Shown here one piece after another: positions 6,309 through 15,173 of a DNA stretch of 25,934 bases. A program made the position numbers and the translations under genes. The notes below the pieces were generated by a model that did not search any database, was not told the origin of the DNA, and saw only the letters and a program-made list of their open reading frames with translations. Numbering within the stretch: the stretch's first letter is position 1; each line of letters opens with the position of its first letter. This stretch comes from Clostridiales bacterium (GTDB lineage Bacteria > Bacillota > Clostridia > Oscillospirales > Acutalibacteraceae), in the NCBI GenBank assembly GCA_019415945.1, contig DXYF01000014.1, positions 1 to 25,934 on the forward strand. The letters run 5' to 3'.

Positions 6309-8852
6309 ATGCTAAACGCAGAGATTAATTATTCGGGCGACTACGACTTGATGCTAAACGGAAACATCACATCAGGCGACATAGATGACATCAGTGCAAA
6401 CAGAAATATTTCACAGGTATTTGTAAAAGACACTGCGGGACTTGCTCAGACTCCTGCTCCAAAAACTTCCACACGGCCTTATGTTTATATTCAATCGCTG
6501 AGCACACAGGCTTATACCGACTGCTTTAACCTCCCTCTTGAAAGCGGAAGGTACCCGCAGAACAGCTCAGAGCTTGTGCTCACACAGGAATTTATCGAAA
6601 ACTCGACCCAAGAATACAAAGTCGGCGATACTCTGACCCTTGAAATCGGAGAAAGAAAAACCTCTGACGGCGAAGTTATACCGCTTGAAAACAATTACGG
6701 CGAAACAGTAAAGGAAGTCAGCGACGGTCAATATGAAACCGTATCGGTTGACGAAAGCTTTGATGTTCAGTCAAAACACGCTTATAAAATTGTAGGTATT
6801 CTCGGCGAATACAACAGCCGCACGCTTAATAACTGGTACTGCAACGCAATAACTACAGTATTTACTGCGGCAGATACCTCAAATCTTTCCGACAACGCAA
6901 GTCTTATCGTAAAATTTACGGAGGACGGCGAAAAACATTACCTAAAAACCTCATCTCAAATTCTCGGCATTTCGGAGGAAGATGTGAAAGCCTACATTGA
7001 GGCTTCCACAGAATCAAACAAAAGCAAATTTGACAGCTTTGATGTTAACACATCGCTGTTGACCTACAAGGGCTATGCCGTCAGCGATTCCACGCTCTCG
7101 ATGCTTTACAGGCTTGCCGCCATTATCATCGCTATAGTTATAATTGCAAGCGTTTTTGTAATACGCAACAGCTTTGCAATTTCAATCACTGAAAAAACAA
7201 GACTGTACGGAATGCTTTCGTCAATCGGTGCGACCTCAAGACAGATACGGCACAATGTGCTGTTTGAGGGCTTTGTGCTTGCACTCGTCGGCATACCGCT
7301 GGGCATACTGCTCGGAGTGGGCGTTGTTGCCGTTTTAATTGCAATAATAAATGTTCTGCTCGCAGATTCGCTTAACGGCATTTCGTTTGTGTACAGCGTT
7401 CCGTTTGGTGCAATAATCATCGCCGCCGTGCTTTCAATGGCAACCATACTTTTTTCAACTCTGGGCAGTGCCTTGAGAGCGTCTAAAATCTCCCCCATAG
7501 ACGCCGTAAGAGGAAATCTCGACATAAAAATCAAGAAAAAGCCCAAAGCCTACAATTCCCCGAAACTTATAAAAAAGCTTTTCGGTACAGGCGGAGAAAT
7601 CGCATACAAAAATCTTAAAAGAAGCAAGAAAAAATACCGCACAACCGTAATATCAATCGTGGTGAGCGTCGCCGTGTTTATCTCCGTTTCAAGCTTTATT
7701 CAGTACGGAACAACATACAGCACAAAGTATTATTACGAAATAGGATACAACCTGAGCATATACAGTTCAGGTGCAAGCTACGACTCGTACGAAGAGCTTA
7801 ACTCGGTTTATGACAAAATAGCTTCTTTTGACGGAATTGAAAATCAAATAATGTCCTGCAACGCCTATCTGAATATAGACAATATAAACGGCAACAAAAA
7901 AACGGAAGATGTTCTCACAACTGAGATTGCCGAAAACTCAGATAATAATTCCATCACAAATTACAGTGTTATTCCTATCGTTGCACTTGATGATGAATTT
8001 TACAAAAAAGCTCTTAACGAATTGAACATAAGCTATGAAGAAGGCAAAGACAAAGCAATTATTATAAACGGTGTTACCTATTACGATGATGAAGGAAACA
8101 CAGTAAAAGGCGAGCTGTTTCAAACGGATGCGGTGAAGAGTATGGAGCTTGAAACAACAGCTGACAAAAACGGCGACAACTTCAGCCGTTTTGAAATTGA
8201 AATTGCAAAGACGGCAAAAAACTGCGAAGCTCTTGAAGATTACATTTACCTGTACAATAAAGCTTACCTGCTTGTAAGTGCCGATACCTTCTGCGAAAAT
8301 ATTGATATTGAAAACGCCGAATCTCAAATCTATATAAACGCCGAAAATCCCGACGAGCTTGAGAAAACGATTAACGAGAGTTTTGACGGATCAAATCTGT
8401 CAGTAAACAACATTGCAAAGCAGGCGGATATGATGAACTCCTACACGCTTGTAATCAGCATTTTTGCCTACGGCTTTATCATTGTTATTTCACTTATCGG
8501 CATTACAAACATTTTCAACACAATTACAACCAATATGCAGTTAAGAAGCAAGGAATTTGCAATGCTCAAGTCGATAGGCATGACAAGGCGTGAATTTAAC
8601 AGAATGATACGGCTTGAAAGCCTGTTCTACGGAGTAAAATCACTTATTATCGGTATTCCGCTCGGACTGCTTGCAGGCTTTGGAATGTACAAAGCGTATT
8701 CCGAACCCGAGCTTGACTTTATTATCCCGTATCTTGCAATTTTGATAAGCGTTGTGTTTGTTCTTGCAGTTGTTTGGCTGATTATGAAATTTTCGATTTC
8801 AAAAGTACAGAAACAAAACATAATAGAAACAATCCGCAACGACAATATTTAG
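6309..8852 (+). CDS. FtsX/MacB-like ABC permease, N-terminus frameshifted off
   Basis: The open frame is 847 residues and begins abruptly in the first extracellular domain. Seen: two FtsX repeats, with membrane segments near residues 265-287, 318-345, 365-390, 446-465, 713-735, 775-795 and 805-828, and large extracellular domains at about 1-260 and 466-710. An intact family member also has an N-terminal helix. That helix is encoded upstream: a GTG at 6170 with a perfect ribosome binding site starts MNALNK, but an A4 run at 6185-6188 shifts the frame. With one A removed the protein reads NALNKLSLKNLRLNKSRT followed by a helix VVTIIGILLSAALITVVAG and joins this frame, giving about 893 residues. 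It pairs with the ATPase immediately upstream. It may be a pseudogene, phase-variable, or a sequencing error. Confidence 0.85.
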   Translation: MLNAEINYSGDYDLMLNGNITSGDIDDISANRNISQVFVKDTAGLAQTPAPKTSTRPYVYIQSLSTQAYTDCFNLPLESGRYPQNSSELVLTQEFIENSTQEYKVGDTLTLEIGERKTSDGEVIPLENNYGETVKEVSDGQYETVSVDESFDVQSKHAYKIVGILGEYNSRTLNNWYCNAITTVFTAADTSNLSDNASLIVKFTEDGEKHYLKTSSQILGISEEDVKAYIEASTESNKSKFDSFDVNTSLLTYKGYAVSDSTLSMLYRLAAIIIAIVIIASVFVIRNSFAISITEKTRLYGMLSSIGATSRQIRHNVLFEGFVLALVGIPLGILLGVGVVAVLIAIINVLLADSLNGISFVYSVPFGAIIIAAVLSMATILFSTLGSALRASKISPIDAVRGNLDIKIKKKPKAYNSPKLIKKLFGTGGEIAYKNLKRSKKKYRTTVISIVVSVAVFISVSSFIQYGTTYSTKYYYEIGYNLSIYSSGASYDSYEELNSVYDKIASFDGIENQIMSCNAYLNIDNINGNKKTEDVLTTEIAENSDNNSITNYSVIPIVALDDEFYKKALNELNISYEEGKDKAIIINGVTYYDDEGNTVKGELFQTDAVKSMELETTADKNGDNFSRFEIEIAKTAKNCEALEDYIYLYNKAYLLVSADTFCENIDIENAESQIYINAENPDELEKTINESFDGSNLSVNNIAKQADMMNSYTLVISIFAYGFIIVISLIGITNIFNTITTNMQLRSKEFAMLKSIGMTRREFNRMIRLESLFYGVKSLIIGIPLGLLAGFGMYKAYSEPELDFIIPYLAILISVVFVLAVVWLIMKFSISKVQKQNIIETIRNDNI

Positions 8853-8892
8853 CTATATCAGACTTCTGTCATATTAAATTCAAATAAACAGT

Positions 8893-8920
8893 AAAGGGAA
8901 CAGTCAAAACTGTTCCCTTT
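8893..8920. terminator. Bidirectional terminator between permease and lipoprotein genes
   Basis: Seen: 12-bp perfect stem AAAGGGAACAGT / ACTGTTCCCTTT around a CAAA loop, A-rich before and T-rich after. It lies between convergent genes and can end both transcripts. Confidence 0.85.
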
Positions 8921-8941
8921 TCGACACATGCGACCGATTAT

Positions 8942-10993
8942 TTAATTTTCGGCAAGGATAACTGATACTTTTACATTTTTATCATTTTCATCAAGATCAA
9001 TATTTGTGTTATCCTCTATTTCAAATTTGATTTCATAAACTGTATTTCCGTCAAGCTGAGTTTTTTCATCAATCACTTTTCCGTCAGCGTCACAAATACT
9101 CCAATCACCTTCAAGCTTTTTGAGCTTTCCGTCCGAATCCTCATAGAAAAGTGTATATTCGTCAGGCTTTTTATCAAGACCGTTTACTTTAAATGAAACA
9201 GCCGTCTTTTGAGAAAGGTTTTTGACGCTCACCTTCATAAGATATGTTGCCGGCACTAAATCCGTATCGCTCATATCCTTAAAATCCTCATCTTTAATAT
9301 GATACCTTTCCATATTATCGGGATCAATTATTTTGGCAGGTGAGTCCGGCAGAGTTACAAAGCTGTCCTGCCAGCACACCATTTCCATGTTATTTGTCGG
9401 ACAATACAATGCGTTTCCGTGAACATCGGGTATCATACCAACAGCCATATTGTTGTACTCTGCAAGCTTTGACACATTCTGCTCAAGCACGGTTTCTCCC
9501 GTTTCAAAATCAAGCACCGCATACAGCCACATATCGCTGTCAATATCCTGCCAATAGCCGTAAAGATAACCTGTTGCTGTCGAAAGCTTTATCATTGAGG
9601 TATCCCGTATATCGTCCCTCGTCCATTGCTTTTCAACCGTATATTCGTCGCCGTCTTGAACAATATCAACACGCTCAACACCGGGAGCTATATATTTGTT
9701 GCCTTTTTGCGTCCAGTTGCTGTCGTATATATTGTCGTAACTCTGAACAGAGGAGTCTGCGTCGGGATCGGAAAGTCCCGAATTACCTGCACCGTACCAG
9801 TTACAAACCAAAACCGAGGTTCTGCCGTCGCCTGCCGAATAAACCAGTATGGAATTTTCAACTGAAACAGGAACATCATCGCCTAATGTATCAAGCACGG
9901 GAGTTTTTGCTACCACATCACCTGTTTTTGAAGATACGGCAATCAAATTTATCGGATCAAGATTGTCCGTAAACAAAACAAGATCCTTTGTCAGAGTAGG
10001 AGTCGTACCGCTGCCCCAAGCCAAGCCTTCGCCCGTGTATTCGGAATCCTCATCTGCTGTATTTGCACCGTTACTTTCATAATCGACTTTCCATTTTACC
10101 TTTACGCCGTTTTCAGCATTAAGCATATAACAGGACTTATTTGTCAAAATAACAGCTCCGTCTTCGTTTGAAGAAATACCGTTTTCTGCTCCCTCTCCGT
10201 CAGTCAGTCTGTAAAAATAAAGGCTGTCTTCAGCCGAGGCTTTCTGACCGTTCATTGTCTTTTCTATGTAATCCGCAGAAAGGTATCCCAAAAAGCCGTC
10301 GGCATTTCTGTCAGGATAAATCCTAAAACCGCCAGTTACAAACCAAAGATTTCCGCTGTAATCATACACAACACTCAATAGATTGGGGTCAATATCATCA
10401 CCCAGTACCTTTTTAGCCTGACTTGACACATCGACATCTAATATCTTTTTGAATACAGGCAAAATCTCACCGTTTTCATCCATTGTCTGAACTACAATAA
10501 TGTGTCCGTGTGAGGTGGGCATCACAATATTATTATTGCTGTCAACAAACGAGTATGAAATCTGCACCACATAATTGCTGTTATCGTGCTCGGACGGTAC
10601 AAAAACACCCTTTCTCGTAACAGTATCTCCGCTCATATCGGTAATAGCGACGCCTCCGCAAAACGGCATGACCGCATTATTGTTTTCATCATAAAATGCG
10701 GCAGACGGTGCCATAGGATTTTGTGTTTCAAGCGATGTGCTTAACCGAGAGCCGATTCCCAGCGGCAAGACTGCGTCGGTTACATCGGAACTGTACGAGT
10801 CGTTGTGCACCGCACATTCACTGCTTGCCATATACGGATTCTGTGTAACATCATTTACCGCCATAGGCTTTGGTACAAGTGCAGAGATATTATTCTCACT
10901 CTCTGTATTTTCGTTCGCCGCCGTGCTGCAGCCCGTGCAAAAAACAACAGCCGCACAAAGAAGGCCGCATAAAAATTTTTTAACGCTTTTCAC
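8942..10993 (-). CDS. Secreted beta-propeller lipoprotein
   Basis: A 683-residue probable surface lipoprotein. Seen: signal peptide KSVKKFLCGLLCAAVVF with a lipobox-like CTGC, lipid-modified Cys at residue 22, then a long Asp/Asn/Gly-rich region with repeated strand-turn units such as DENNNAVMPF, DYSGNLWFVTG, ATGYLYGYWQD and DVHGNALYCPT that suggest a PQQ- or WD-like beta-propeller, and a C-terminal beta-sandwich-like domain from about residue 580. I chose the GTG at 10993 because AGGAG lies eight bases upstream; the ATG at 11014 has no ribosome binding site. It is transcribed alone from a strong promoter, divergent from the two-component system and convergent with the permease. The ligand is unknown; a sensory or binding role for the neighbouring system is only suggested by location. 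Confidence 0.75.
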   Translation of the reverse strand: MKSVKKFLCGLLCAAVVFCTGCSTAANENTESENNISALVPKPMAVNDVTQNPYMASSECAVHNDSYSSDVTDAVLPLGIGSRLSTSLETQNPMAPSAAFYDENNNAVMPFCGGVAITDMSGDTVTRKGVFVPSEHDNSNYVVQISYSFVDSNNNIVMPTSHGHIIVVQTMDENGEILPVFKKILDVDVSSQAKKVLGDDIDPNLLSVVYDYSGNLWFVTGGFRIYPDRNADGFLGYLSADYIEKTMNGQKASAEDSLYFYRLTDGEGAENGISSNEDGAVILTNKSCYMLNAENGVKVKWKVDYESNGANTADEDSEYTGEGLAWGSGTTPTLTKDLVLFTDNLDPINLIAVSSKTGDVVAKTPVLDTLGDDVPVSVENSILVYSAGDGRTSVLVCNWYGAGNSGLSDPDADSSVQSYDNIYDSNWTQKGNKYIAPGVERVDIVQDGDEYTVEKQWTRDDIRDTSMIKLSTATGYLYGYWQDIDSDMWLYAVLDFETGETVLEQNVSKLAEYNNMAVGMIPDVHGNALYCPTNNMEMVCWQDSFVTLPDSPAKIIDPDNMERYHIKDEDFKDMSDTDLVPATYLMKVSVKNLSQKTAVSFKVNGLDKKPDEYTLFYEDSDGKLKKLEGDWSICDADGKVIDEKTQLDGNTVYEIKFEIEDNTNIDLDENDKNVKVSVILAEN

Positions 10994-11038
10994 GCTAAAC
11001 ACTCCTGTCAGCATTAAGTATAGAAATTAATTGATAAA

Positions 11039-11067
11039 ATAATAGCATATTATTTTATCGGTTTCAA
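11039..11067 (-). promoter_or_regulatory. Promoter of the beta-propeller lipoprotein
   Basis: Seen on the minus strand: TTGAAA, 17-base spacer, TATTAT, about 45 bases before the GTG start. Confidence 0.7.
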
Positions 11068-11153
11068 GCAAAATCAGCTCAATTTCACACAAGCTTCTGC
11101 TGCCTTTTTTGTATTAAAACACAGATTAAGCAACACTTTTCGCCATTATTAAG

Positions 11154-11182
11154 TTGACAGAGAACGCAAATCGGAAGATAAT
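11154..11182 (+). promoter_or_regulatory. Promoter of the two-component operon
   Basis: Seen: consensus -35 TTGACA, 17-base spacer, -10 GATAAT, about 50 bases before the response regulator ATG. No copy of the GTCACTTT operator is present here, so autoregulation through that motif is not evident. Confidence 0.75.
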
Positions 11183-11234
11183 TAATCTGAAAGGCAAATT
11201 TTGAACACAAGTCTTAACCACACGGAGTTTTATT

Positions 11235-11888
11235 ATGAACATTCTTCTTATCGAGGACAACAAATCAATATCAAAGGGCATCGTTTACGCCCTCAGGCAG
11301 GACGGCTACGAAGTTACTCTCTGCGAAAGCTTTTCGCAGGCACTTTGTGCGTCGCCGTTTGATTTTGATTTGATAATAATTGATATTACACTGCCCGACG
11401 GCAACGGCTTTGAGCTTTTTGATGAAATTCACAGGCTTTGCACCGCTCCGATAATATTTCTTACCGCACTTGACGATGAGGACAGCATTGTAAAGGCGTT
11501 TGACCTCGGTGCAGACGACTATATAACAAAGCCTTTTTCAATGCGTGAGCTTCTTGCGAGAATACGCAGACTCACGGCAAAAACCAAAACAAAAACAAGC
11601 GTAATTTCGGCAGGCGACATAAAAATCGACCTTGAAAGCCGTGAAGTCTTTAAGGACGGCGAAAGAGTTGAGCTTACCGCACTGGAATATAAAATTTTTT
11701 CAATCCTTGCCCGAAGCTGCGGCAAAACCGTCACACGGGAAATTATTCTTGAAAAAATCTGGGATATTGCAGGCAACTATGTAAACGACAACACCCTGAC
11801 CGTATATATTCGCCGTATTCGCCGCAAGCTCGGCACCGACCGAATAAAAACCGTAAAGGGCATAGGGTACAGGCTGGAGGAGCAATGA
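11235..11888 (+). CDS. OmpR/PhoB-family response regulator
   Basis: A 217-residue transcription factor activated by phosphorylation. Seen: receiver domain 1-115 with acidic pocket Glu7-Asp8, phospho-acceptor Asp50 in IIIDITLPDG, Thr77 in FLTA and Lys99 in the KPF motif; then a winged-helix DNA-binding domain at about 122-215 with EYKIFSILAR and the recognition region NTLTVYIRRIRRKLG. All key residues are present. It overlaps the kinase gene by four bases (ATGA), a classic coupled arrangement. A plausible target is the 11-bp tandem repeat at the ABC operon promoter 5.8 kb upstream. Family firm, target inferred. Confidence 0.95.
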   Translation: MNILLIEDNKSISKGIVYALRQDGYEVTLCESFSQALCASPFDFDLIIIDITLPDGNGFELFDEIHRLCTAPIIFLTALDDEDSIVKAFDLGADDYITKPFSMRELLARIRRLTAKTKTKTSVISAGDIKIDLESREVFKDGERVELTALEYKIFSILARSCGKTVTREIILEKIWDIAGNYVNDNTLTVYIRRIRRKLGTDRIKTVKGIGYRLEEQ

Positions 11889-13105
11889 AGCGTTCACAAA
11901 AATTTTTAGTCTTATTTCTCGTGCTTACAGCGGTGTTTTCGGCTGTCTTTGCCGTGACATCCTGCCTTGAGCTTGAAAAAATCAGAGATAATACAAACAA
12001 AGCGGCAGCTCAAATACTGGGTGCCGTACAGAGGGAATATCCCGAAGTTTCACAAAGAGAGCTTGCCAAAATCCTCAACGACGATACAGACAAAAACGAT
12101 TATAACGGCAGTCTTGAAAAATACGGAATTGACCTTGAAAACGACTGGGCTGTTTACAAAAACTACGGTGTGTCACGGTCGGTTACAGCCATAAACACGG
12201 TGATATGTGCGGCTTCCTGTCTTGTGCTTACCGCAGTTTTTCTCATCTATTGCAAAAAACAGAAAACCGAGTCGGAAAAGCTTGCCCTTTATCTGAGAAA
12301 GATTAATCAACACAATTACGACCTCGAATTAAAAACAAACAGCGAAGATGAAATGTCCCTGCTTAAAAGCGAAATCTACAAAACAACCGTAATGCTCAGG
12401 GAGCAGTCGGACAATTCGCAAAAGGACAAAGAAAATCTCAAGCAGTCGCTGTCCGATATTTCCCATCAACTGAAAACTCCGCTGACATCAATTATGGTTT
12501 TGCTTGACAACATCATCGAGGACGAAAATATGCCCGATGACATACGACGCGAGTTCTTAAACGACATAAGACGCAGCACAAACGGTATCAGTTTTCTTGT
12601 TCAGTCCATTCTGACGCTTTCAAAGCTTGACGCAAACTCTATCCGCTTTAAGTACAAGCAGGAAAGCGTTGAAAAAATCTTCTGCGAGTGTATAAAGAAT
12701 ACCGCCGTTCCTGCGGAAATCAAGGGTGTTGCGGTAAGTTATGAATGTGATTCAAACCTTTCATTGAAATGCGACTTCAAGTGGCTTTGCGAAGCAATTA
12801 CAAACATTGTAAAAAACTGCATTGAACATACGGACGAGGGCGGTTTTGTTAAACTGAAAGCGGAAAAAACCTCGCTGTGCGTAAAAATAACAGTCACTGA
12901 CAACGGCAGAGGAATCGACAAAAGCGACCTGCCACATATTTTCGAGAGGTTTTACAAGGGTAAAAATTCCGACGAAAACAGCGTGGGCATAGGGCTTGCT
13001 CTCGCAAAAACGATTATCGAAAAAAGGGGAGGCAGTATATACGCCGACTCACAAATCGGCAAGGGAACCAAATTTACCTGCGTTTTCTATCAGAGCGAAA
13101 AATAA
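11885..13105 (+). CDS. Membrane sensor histidine kinase
   Basis: A 406-residue HisKA/HATPase_c kinase, partner of the preceding regulator. Seen: membrane segments at about 6-28 and 101-123 enclosing a short extracellular loop of about 70 residues, a HAMP-like linker at 124-180, the H-box SHQLKTPLTS with His194, N-box ITNIVKNCIEHT, G1 box DNGRGID, F-box FERFYKG and G2 box GIGLALAK. All catalytic boxes are intact. The loop is longer than in intramembrane-sensing BceS-type kinases (under 25 residues) but short for a ligand-binding sensor. Kinases beside FtsX-type ABC systems commonly respond to peptide antibiotics, which is the leading guess. Confidence 0.95.
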   Translation: MKRSQKFLVLFLVLTAVFSAVFAVTSCLELEKIRDNTNKAAAQILGAVQREYPEVSQRELAKILNDDTDKNDYNGSLEKYGIDLENDWAVYKNYGVSRSVTAINTVICAASCLVLTAVFLIYCKKQKTESEKLALYLRKINQHNYDLELKTNSEDEMSLLKSEIYKTTVMLREQSDNSQKDKENLKQSLSDISHQLKTPLTSIMVLLDNIIEDENMPDDIRREFLNDIRRSTNGISFLVQSILTLSKLDANSIRFKYKQESVEKIFCECIKNTAVPAEIKGVAVSYECDSNLSLKCDFKWLCEAITNIVKNCIEHTDEGGFVKLKAEKTSLCVKITVTDNGRGIDKSDLPHIFERFYKGKNSDENSVGIGLALAKTIIEKRGGSIYADSQIGKGTKFTCVFYQSEK

Positions 13106-13111
13106 ATGCAG

Positions 13112-13186
13112 TTATACTAACGCCTGATTAAAGGCTATAAAAAATATGTCAAAAGATTTTTAGGATTTATTTGTGCATTAGTATTA
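13112..13186. repeat. Short MITE-like element, related to 25601-25757
   Basis: Seen: ends TACTAACGCC and (reverse complement of the right end) TACTAATGCA form degenerate terminal inverted repeats. The internal AAAATATGTCAAAAGATTTT and following TTAGG resemble the right half of the longer element near 25.7 kb. Probably a shortened copy of the same non-coding repeat. Confidence 0.45.
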
Positions 13187-13220
13187 ATCGCTTACCGCCC
13201 AAAATCACGCAGAAACAAAT

Positions 13221-13270
13221 AAAGCCGCAGTAAATCGGATTTTTAACCGAAATTACCGCGGCTTTATATT
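13221..13270. terminator. Bidirectional terminator between kinase and Crp-like gene
   Basis: Seen: long imperfect stem with outer arms AAAGCCGC / GCGGCTTT and inner arms GTAA-TCGG / CCGA-TTAC, followed by ATATTTTT. It serves the convergent kinase and Crp/Fnr genes. Confidence 0.8.
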
Positions 13271-13280
13271 TTTATACTTG

Positions 13281-13925
13281 TCACAAAACCGACATTGCCT
13301 CGAGGGCGTCTCGGTTTTTAATAATTATTTTTCTGTATTCTGTTGCAACATCGCCTTTTTGGGCAAGCTTTCCGAGAATTTTGCTCACCGTCACCCTTGA
13401 CACTCCGACGGCAGAGGCGATTTCCTCGTGGGTAAGGCACACAGCACCGTTTTTTTCGTTCTGCAAAATACAGCGTGCAATCCGTGCGTCCGCCTGCAAA
13501 AATGTCATTGAATCAAGCTGGAAAGACAAAAGGCGGATTCTGTTTGCCAAAATTTCGAGCAGCTCAAAAGCAAGCCTGGGCTGTTTTGCAAACAGATTTG
13601 TAAGCGTTTGCCTGTCAATAGTCACCACATCGCAGTCCGTAACCGCCTTTGCGGAGCTTACCCTCGGCTTTTTGTCAAAAAAAGCTCCCTCTCCCAAAAG
13701 CTCGCCTTTTGACGCGGTATTCAGTGTTTTTTCCGCACCGTCCACGGATGTCATAAAAACGCTCACTCTCCCCTTTTTAAGGTAATAAAAACTCGTTGCA
13801 GAGTCGCCCTGACGATAGATTATTTCGCCCCTTTTAAAGGTGCGTACAGTCCCCAGCGACTCAAACAGTGTCTGCATATCTTTTTGAGCTTCCGTACCCG
13901 TATGAGAAATATTAACGCCTTTCAC
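13281..13925 (-). CDS. Crp/Fnr-family transcription regulator
   Basis: A 214-residue regulator. Seen: cyclic-nucleotide-binding-like beta barrel at about 15-120 (RGEIIYRQGDSATSFYYLKKGRVSV, GELLGEGAFF), dimerisation helix about 120-145, and a winged helix-turn-helix at 164-187 (LTHEEIASAVGVSRVTVSKILGKL). There is no N-terminal cysteine cluster, so an Fnr-type iron-sulfur sensor is unlikely; the effector is unknown. I chose the GTG at 13925 because GGAGG lies eight bases upstream and a TTGAAA-17-TAGAAT promoter falls inside the N-terminal part of the longer frame, which therefore cannot be translated from that transcript. Confidence 0.88.
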   Translation of the reverse strand: MKGVNISHTGTEAQKDMQTLFESLGTVRTFKRGEIIYRQGDSATSFYYLKKGRVSVFMTSVDGAEKTLNTASKGELLGEGAFFDKKPRVSSAKAVTDCDVVTIDRQTLTNLFAKQPRLAFELLEILANRIRLLSFQLDSMTFLQADARIARCILQNEKNGAVCLTHEEIASAVGVSRVTVSKILGKLAQKGDVATEYRKIIIKNRDALEAMSVL

Positions 13926-14001
13926 CGCCGTTGCCTCCGATTTTAACAAAACCCCACGACGAGGTTTCGCAGGGTTACTTTTTGCATAATATGATATTTT
14001 C

Positions 14002-14030
14002 ATTCTACCATATCCGCCGCAGCTTTTCAA
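14002..14030 (-). promoter_or_regulatory. Promoter of the Crp/Fnr gene
   Basis: Seen on the minus strand: TTGAAA, 17-base spacer, TAGAAT, directly after the anti-sigma stop codon. The leader of about 70 bases contains an AAACC/GGTTT hairpin near 13951-13969. This promoter decides the downstream GTG start. Confidence 0.7.
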
Positions 14031-14033
14031 GCA

Positions 14034-15173
14034 CTACCGAGCATAACTGAATGTAATCCCCCATGAATAGGCGTCTTTGTTTTCATCGCTCTCATAAAAT
14101 CCGACATTAATTTTCTGAGTCTGCACGCTTCCGTCGGTAAACTTTACCGTTACATCAATTACTGCACCGTTAACGGTCTTTTTAACCATTTTATTGTTTA
14201 ACTCCTGCATTTTACGGTCAAGCTCTGCTTCCTCATCGGTAATTTCTCCGGACTCACCCTGTTGCTGTCGGGATTCCGTTCTTAATGTGTGCAATTCATC
14301 GTCCAGCACACAGTATTCATTCATCCACCCGTCAATGTCACTGTCTGTTCTGTCCGTTTCAATAACAAGGTTTATTACCTTTCCTATCTCAATTACCCTT
14401 TCTGTTGCAGACGGCGTTTTTATGTCATAGGTAAAACCATCGCAGAATTCGCCGTATAAACCGTCGGCATGTTCTTCAAACTCGTCTTTGGTGTACTGTG
14501 AGTTTGAAAGTTTGTCAAACCCGGCAAACTCTCCCGTTTCAATAATATTTTTGATTTCATAGTAATCGTCGCCGTATATTATTTGTTCATCTTGTTCATC
14601 ACCTATTGTTTCATCCTGATAATCATCAAACACGCACGGTTCAATTACAAAATATACGCCTTTTTTATTTGATTTAAACTCCACGCTCTCAATGTTTGTA
14701 CCCTTTATTTCGAGCTTAGTCAGCTCATAGTCGTTAAAGTAATCAATCTTGCCCAGTTTGTTTTTGTAAATTTCGCAGTTATTTTCAAAGTCTTTCATTA
14801 AAAACTGACCGCCGTACGCACCCGAAAACACCCCTATGACAGAATTGTTTTCAATTTCAGCCGCGTTTGCAGTGATTGAAAATATATTGCTTTTGGTGAT
14901 TTGTTCATTTTCATCACTATAACTATCATTATTATGATAATTTGAAATTCCCAGATAACAAGCACCGCCGATAATTGCAACCGCAAGCGACGCCGCCACT
15001 GCCCTGATCCAAGCTGAACAAAGAATTTTATTTTTCTCAGGTTTTTCTTCTTTAAGATTTCTGTCGGCTTCACGCATTTTTTCAAGCAAAATATCCTTTT
15101 GATTTTTACTCAGCTTGATTTTTTCGGCTTCATTTTTGTATGTTTCTTTGTCAAAATCCTTGTCGTCAACCAT
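14034..15173 (-). CDS. Membrane anti-sigma factor (predicted)
   Basis: A 379-residue single-pass membrane protein encoded directly after an ECF sigma factor. Seen: charged cytoplasmic N-terminus of about 55 residues, one membrane helix at about 56-76 (WIRAVAASLAVAIIGGACYLGI), a SITANAAE segment, then an acidic extracellular domain of about 290 residues without recognisable catalytic motifs. The ATG overlaps the sigma stop by eight bases (ATGGTTGA), indicating translational coupling; the frame is open upstream but that part lies inside the sigma gene. The classic HxxxCxxC zinc motif is absent. The topology and coupling strongly suggest it holds the sigma factor inactive until an envelope signal; the signal is unknown. 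Confidence 0.75.
   Translation of the reverse strand: MVDDKDFDKETYKNEAEKIKLSKNQKDILLEKMREADRNLKEEKPEKNKILCSAWIRAVAASLAVAIIGGACYLGISNYHNNDSYSDENEQITKSNIFSITANAAEIENNSVIGVFSGAYGGQFLMKDFENNCEIYKNKLGKIDYFNDYELTKLEIKGTNIESVEFKSNKKGVYFVIEPCVFDDYQDETIGDEQDEQIIYGDDYYEIKNIIETGEFAGFDKLSNSQYTKDEFEEHADGLYGEFCDGFTYDIKTPSATERVIEIGKVINLVIETDRTDSDIDGWMNEYCVLDDELHTLRTESRQQQGESGEITDEEAELDRKMQELNNKMVKKTVNGAVIDVTVKFTDGSVQTQKINVGFYESDENKDAYSWGITFSYAR

Noticed and set aside
6170..6309. Programmed -1 ribosomal frameshift in the permease
   Set aside because: The needed shift is +1 (or -2), and there is no slippery heptamer or downstream stimulator; a one-base indel is simpler.
9340..9972. Plus-strand ORF of 210 codons
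   Set aside because: Lies fully opposite the lipoprotein gene, has no ribosome binding site, and its composition is not protein-like.
13925..14030. Longer Crp/Fnr N-terminus starting at 14030
   Set aside because: A consensus promoter lies within this stretch and the GTG at 13925 has a far better ribosome binding site.
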